A stretch of 64,000 nucleotides of DNA, taken from contig CM037880.1 in NCBI GenBank assembly GCA_021292165.1, positions 182,363,085 through 182,427,084 of the forward strand. Reading direction: 5' to 3'. This DNA comes from Shinisaurus crocodilurus (lineage: Eukaryota; Chordata; Lepidosauria; Squamata; Shinisauridae). Within the stretch, counting starts at the first letter, position 1. Each line of letters opens with the position of its first letter. This document shows, one piece after another, positions 25,701-31,700 of the stretch. A program made the translations under genes and the position numbers. Under the pieces are notes generated by a model. It had not been told where the DNA came from and searched no databases. It saw only the letters and a list, made by a program, of their open reading frames with translations.

Positions 25701-28700
25701 GATGGAACGGAAATCTATTGGCCATTAGTGGGATTATGTATTTAAGAGTTTCTGGTGTTTGTTTTGTGGTTGTTAATTTTTAATTTTTTAAAGCACTGAT
25801 TCCATTAGCGTTTGTGGCCCTTTTATGTGCTACTGATGCGTGGTCTATATAGCAAATGTTTGAGAGATTGTATGGCATGTGCCATCATGCACTTGGATTA
25901 GCCGCTGGAGGCACCGGGGTTATATCCAGGCCAGTGAGGATTGCCACTTGGCCTTTCCCATTTGCCACTTCAGAGGTAAAGAGGTGTTGAGAATGGCATT
26001 TGTAACAACAGAGCATTCTTCTTCATGGTCTCTGTGCATCACACACCTGGGCTCTGTGCCTGCGCTGAGATGATTCAGGAAACTTCTAAAGCTGAGGAAA
26101 ATCGGGCGGGAACCCATCCCCCACCGTCTCACTGAGCATGCTCCTGCAGGTTCCCGCCCGATCCCTCAGGTCCTCAGACCCAAGTCTTCCAGCTTGAAGT
26201 CTGGCTCTCTAACCACTACATTGGCTGTCAAATCAAAATTAGTAGCTGAAGTTAGTATAGCAACAGAAGAAGCTAAATAACCTTTGCTTCTTGTTGCAGC
26301 TGTTTTACTTTAATGGAATGTTTGCACTTAAGCAATTCTTTGCTGAAATTTGTATTAAAATGATGCAACCAGGGCTTCAAATCTGGTGGCTGTTCTGATT
26401 ATAAATAAAGTCCTCTGTAGTCTTGCATTTTAGCTGATGGAGAAATAGACCAAAGAATAGCTGGCACTTAAGTAACTTACTCTCGTATTATTATTCTTCT
26501 TTTGTAGACCACTAAAGCATTCCTTCCCAAAATGCTGGAATTGAATCATGGACACATTGTTACTGTTGCAAGTTCCCTCGGCCTATTTAGTACTGCTGGA
26601 GTGGAGGTTTGTTAGACTTCTTGAAACTGTTCTTGTGTCTCAAAGAACTTCATGTCATTGTCAGACTTGCTGCACAAGTTAAAGTATACAGCACTTGAGC
26701 AAAGTCTCAGTTTTTGGGTGAGAGAGCTCACAGCGCAAGAGCAACTAATCTACTTTCTCTTGAAAATTAAGGTACCAATTAGTTAAATTGTAGGTAACAA
26801 TGTAACAACCAGCAGCAATTATTTTCTTTCTAGAAGTGGTTATGATAAAGCTATTGCTGCAGAGAGAATGAGAATAAGCAAGCCTTTTTGAAGTACTAAC
26901 AGTATGAGATTTAACATTTCTGCACACACCCCTGCACCAACCTACCACGAAGTACTGTTACAGTTGAGTTGAGTTGAGTTTGAGGAATCTAGGTGGAAAA
27001 ATATAACATTCCTACTTAGAAGGAAAATGCCAAAGACATGTACATATATTTGAAATGGATAGCATGTGTGATCAAAATGGCATAACTTGCCACCTATCTT
27101 CTCTCTCCTATCCTAATCTTAACTACTTCTAGAAGACTTTGTCCCATGCTGTGTCATCCAGTCAATGCTGGTGACTGTCTATACCAGGGTAGACAACTTG
27201 TGGCCCTCAGGTGTTTTGACCTACAACTCTCATAATCCCTCACCATTGGCTATGCTGGCTAAGGCTGATGGAAGTTGGAAAATCTACCTCGGAGGAGGAG
27301 GAAAGGAGGTGTTCTGGTGGGCAGGGAGGGGAGGAGACTGGCGAGGCCCTGTTATCCTGAGATATCCCTTCCCCTCAGAAGTGCCCACACTAGACCAGCT
27401 GAAAAGCCCATCTAGCAAAAATCGGAAAACACAGAGGTCGCCTCCACCGCTTCTCCCACCCCAGCTTTAGCCCGGCAGGGCATAGGATTCTCAGAAGCCT
27501 CAATATTTCTGATTATTTGTCAGAGTTGTCCATTATGTTCAGAGAGGTTATATGGAACAGAACCTATTAGTGAGCAAGCAAGCTAGACATACTAAACTAG
27601 AATTGGTTTAGACTACATATCCCTGACTGGTAATTACATTTCCTAGAGGCAGTGACAGACTGCTGGGCTAAGCTTCCCACACCTTCAGGTGGTTTGTTGG
27701 CAAGCTTGTCCAGTGTCCACCACTTTTCCCCTTCTTGTATTGTCTGCATGTACCTCTTTCCCTCTTCCTTACCATCCTTGGTGCCTGAAACATCTTGTAT
27801 CAGAAGGATGTAGAACATACACTTCTGTGTGTCCTGTATTGTTGTGACATGATCCCAGAATAGCTGGCATTTCTTCTTGTGTCATGATGGGAGTAAGGTT
27901 CAGTCATCAATAATGCATTTTTGCTCATCACTAGCGAAATACAACTGGATAGAGCTAAAACTGGATAGAGCTAAAACTGCAAATGGCAAGAGATGATTTC
28001 AGTTAATTCCCCAACTAAGAGATGAAATAATGGCCAATTCAGACAGCTGATTAAGCCAAGATATGCATGAGCCTTATGCCCACATGCTCCTTCTCATACT
28101 GCCTCTTTCATCCTCTCTTCTCAGTGCACTGTCATTGAGGACTTCTTGGGTCTTAATTAAGCAATTGTTTCCCACTACATCTGAACCAGTAAACTATGGT
28201 TATAAGGATTGGAACAAACCAGAACCTTAAGCCAAGTTCAGCCCCTGGTTTAAGAATCTGGTTTGTTCCAAACCAGGCCACAGTGTGTAGATGCCCCAAG
28301 CATCTGTTATCTATTATAATAATTATTATAATTATTATTATTACCTTTAAAGAAGGGTGGACAGCCTTTTTCTGTCAAGGGCCACATTCTCTCATGGGTA
28401 ATATGTTGGGGGCTGCATGACAGCAGTGGGCAGGGCCAAAGTCAGTGGTGGGAAGGGCTAGAGCCAAAAATGGCTGGGTCACTCCTCTTTTCTCTCTCCT
28501 TACTTCCCGCGTAGCAGGCTGCCAGGGGAAGCACAGATTGCTCTTGCCAGAGGTCTGAACAGATTGTATGCAGGGGGCTTTTGAAATTAGGCTGAGGGCC
28601 ATATACAATTAGGCCTAGGGCCACAGGTTGCCCACCCTTGCTTTAGAGTAAAGACTAAATAGTGATTTAGCTGCTGTTCCCCCAAATTAAGTTGTTGTCC

Positions 28701-31700
28701 CAAATACATCAGGCAGGAATATTTTATTCATTTCAAGATAGAATCCATAGAAGCAAACTATGGAAAAGAGATCTGGCTGAATTGACAATCTGTTCCTTTG
28801 TGTTGCTGCTTGAAATATAGAGATATTTCTACACAAAGTCATATTGAAACTATGTTAGCTTCCTAATGTTCGCCATTTAGGGCAGGGCTCTTCAACCTTG
28901 GGTCCCAATATGTTGCTGGACTACAGCTCCCAGAATCCCTTGCCATTAACCATGCTGGCTGGGTATGCTGGGAGCTGTAGGCCAGCAACATCTGGGGACC
29001 CAAGATTGGAGAACCCTGATTTCATAGATCATAGAGTTGGAAGGAGCCTACAAGGCTATCGAGTCCAACCCCCTGCTCAATGCAGGAAACTAGAGGAGGG
29101 GTCTCCCATCCAAGTAATAACCAGGCCTGTTTAGGGACATAACAGAATGGTTTCAAATCTGTTCACTTCTTAATTTTGTTATATATTTTTTTCATACTTC
29201 TTGTGTTACCAATCTAGGATTATTGTGCCAGTAAATTTGGAGCTGTGGGTTTCCATGAATCTCTGAGCCATGAACTGAAGGCAGCTGAAAAAGATGGTAT
29301 TAAAACAACGTTGGTCTGCCCTTATCTTGTAGACACAGGAATGTTCAGAGGATGCAGGATTAGGTAAGTAGACTATCTTGATTTTTTTTTCTTCTTAGCT
29401 GCAGTCTTACCTAGAAAAAGATAACATAGCTATATCAAATGCTGTTGAAACAGCATGTTTCTGGTTTGTTTCAATAGAAGATTTACCCACTTTACAAACA
29501 TATTTATAATAAAAAAGATCATAACTTTGTTCATATAATGGGGAAATGCAAGTATCTTTAAAGGGAAGTTACAAATATATATTGTTAACTTTTGCTTTTT
29601 TGATATAGTATTAATGCCTCTTAAACTTGATGGTTTTATTTATTTATTTATTTATTTATATTTATACTCCTGTGTAATCTAGATTAAACTTTGTAATTTA
29701 GAAACACTTCAAGGGCTCAGAGCCTGTGTTCATCTTCTGAGTCCCTGTGACATGCCCCACCTCCTAGACAGGTGAGGTTGGTGGGGACTTGAAACTGGCC
29801 TTTGTGAAGCAGTGCCCTGGTGGGGTGGTTCGGTTGGCTTCCTCATTATGGGCCTTTTATGGCTGATAAACTCTATTGTTCTGCCAAGGTTTCAGTGATT
29901 AATACCACTCAAAATACATTAAGTCCTATTGATCTCAATGGGAGAGTTAAGCACATGCTTTTATTTACTTATTGTATTCCTGTGCTGCCTTTCTGAAGCC
30001 AACCAAGGTGGTTTAGAAAGATTTAAGAAAATAAATACCGTAATTAGATAGAAATATAGTAAAGCTTTAAAAGCTCTAACAACCATTTAAAAAGCCAAGT
30101 TAAAAAGATGTGTCTTGACCTTTTTCCTGAATACAGAGAGAGAGGGGACCAGTCATGACTGCAAAGGGAGTGCATTCCAGAGTTTGAGAACAACAAAGGA
30201 GAAAGCCCTTTCCTGAGTGCCTGACAAGAGGGCCTCTGCAAGCAAGGGTGCATTCAAAAGGGCCTCTCCTGCTGATCTTAATAACTGAGCAGGTTCATAC
30301 CAAAATAGGTGTTCTTCAGATAGCTGTGCCCTACAGCATTTAGAACTTTAAAGATTAAGACCAGCATCTTGAATTGATCCTGGAAAATAATTGGTAGCTC
30401 TTTCAGTATTGGGATTTCATAGATCATAGAGTTGGAAGGAGCTATCGAGTCCAACCCCCTGCTTGATGCAGGAAACTAGAGGAGGGGTCTCCCATCCAAG
30501 TAATAACCAGGCTTGACCCTGCTTAGCTTTCCACACTCAGACAAGCTGAGCCAGCATAAGCCACAGACCTCTCTGCCTGGACAGAAATCTGTCAGTTTTG
30601 CTTTCTCCCACATTCTTCTTTTTTAAATATCAAGTTCTTTCCATCCTGTTTATGAAGAAATTAACGAAGTTGGTAAATTCTTAGAAAAACAAGAGACCAA
30701 ACAAATTCTCACCCATCCCTACCAAGAACAAGAGAAGGTTTTTGTAAAATGTGCTGTAATAAAATAACCCTTACATAGGTTAACTATTAACCTACATTTG
30801 CTAGTAAGGGGAAAGAAATTATCCAAATACTCAAACTCATGTGATCACGATTCTGTGCACCAGTCAGCAGCCTAGCTGCTGCATTTTGCACCAACTGAAG
30901 CTTCTGGACACTCTTCAAGGGTATCCCCATATAGAGCACATTGCAATAGTCTAACCCGGGTGTAAGCAAGACATGGATAACTGTTGCCAGATCAGATCTC
31001 TCCCTTTGGAGTCAGTGAAACAAAAGCACATTTAACTCTAGTTGTATCTTCTATCTGCATGTACTTTTCTGTGAGTGTATTTCTAAAATGAGTCTTGTTT
31101 GCCTTTTTCAGAAAAGAAATTGAGCCATTCCTTCCACCTTTGAAACCAGATTACTGTGTAAAGCAAGCTATGAGAGCCATACTTACAGACCAACCTATGA
31201 TTTGTACACCTCGCCTGATGTATATGGTCACCTTCATGAAAAGGTGATTATCTGGAAATCCTGACCTATAGTACTTAAAATGTACAACTCTCACAGATAA
31301 ATGGGTAGACAGACTTTACAGGAGCACGGTACCTTGGGACAACTGTGTGGCTCTTACTTGTCTGGTGAGCCCCAAGTCAACTGGAAGTATCTGTTGACAT
31401 AAAAAAAATTGATAGCACAGTCAAAGGCTCTATAATCAGGACTTGTGTAGAAGGGCAAAACTCTGACATATGCAAGAATTTATGTTTATTTTAAGACGGT
31501 CCTCATCCAGTGCAAAGCTTGGTGTACTTCAGGCCTGTAGGATCTGTGTTACAAGCACAGTTAGGGTTGAGGTGGTATTGGTGCAGTGAGAGCACTCATA
31601 GAAATATAGTCTAACCTGGTATAAGTCTGTTTTATTTCTGTCCATCTAGCCTAGTATGGTCTATTGTAACTGGCAGTAGCTCTCCAGGGTATTGGGCAGA

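Larger units (their letters stand above)
3443..26507 (+). other. RDH10: RDH10 intron 2 (phase 0)
   Basis: About 23 kb, by far the largest intron, GT..AG. It is built largely of transposon remnants: MITEs, hAT elements, a CR1 fragment carrying an RT region, a 2-kb degraded L2, tRNA-SINEs and microsatellites. The acceptor is a pyrimidine-rich tract ending TTTTGTAG. Confidence 0.95.
26607..29217 (+). other. RDH10: RDH10 intron 3 (phase 0)
   Basis: 2611 bp. Holds a hAT MITE fragment (27185-27290), a 16-bp tandem duplication (27945-27976), an (ATT)n tract (28312-28343), a hAT element (28353-28640), another hAT element (28883-29018) and a truncated 5S-type SINE (29019-29130). Acceptor AATCTAG. Confidence 0.9.
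29960..31015 (-). mobile_element. L2-like LINE 3' fragment, split by insertions
   Basis: On the - strand, 30787-30969 reads [20 protein letters not shown], then [10 protein letters not shown], the C-terminal block typical of L2-type ORF2. 29960-30413 continues with a decayed [15 protein letters not shown] end and a 3' UTR. The two halves are separated by 30414-30838. Confidence 0.8.
29364..31111 (+). other. RDH10: RDH10 intron 4 (phase 2)
   Basis: 1748 bp. It contains a (TTTA)n run (29634-29668) and an - strand LINE fragment (about 29960-31015). The LINE is split by a 5S-type SINE and the - copy of the 271-bp repeat (30414-30838). Confidence 0.9.
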
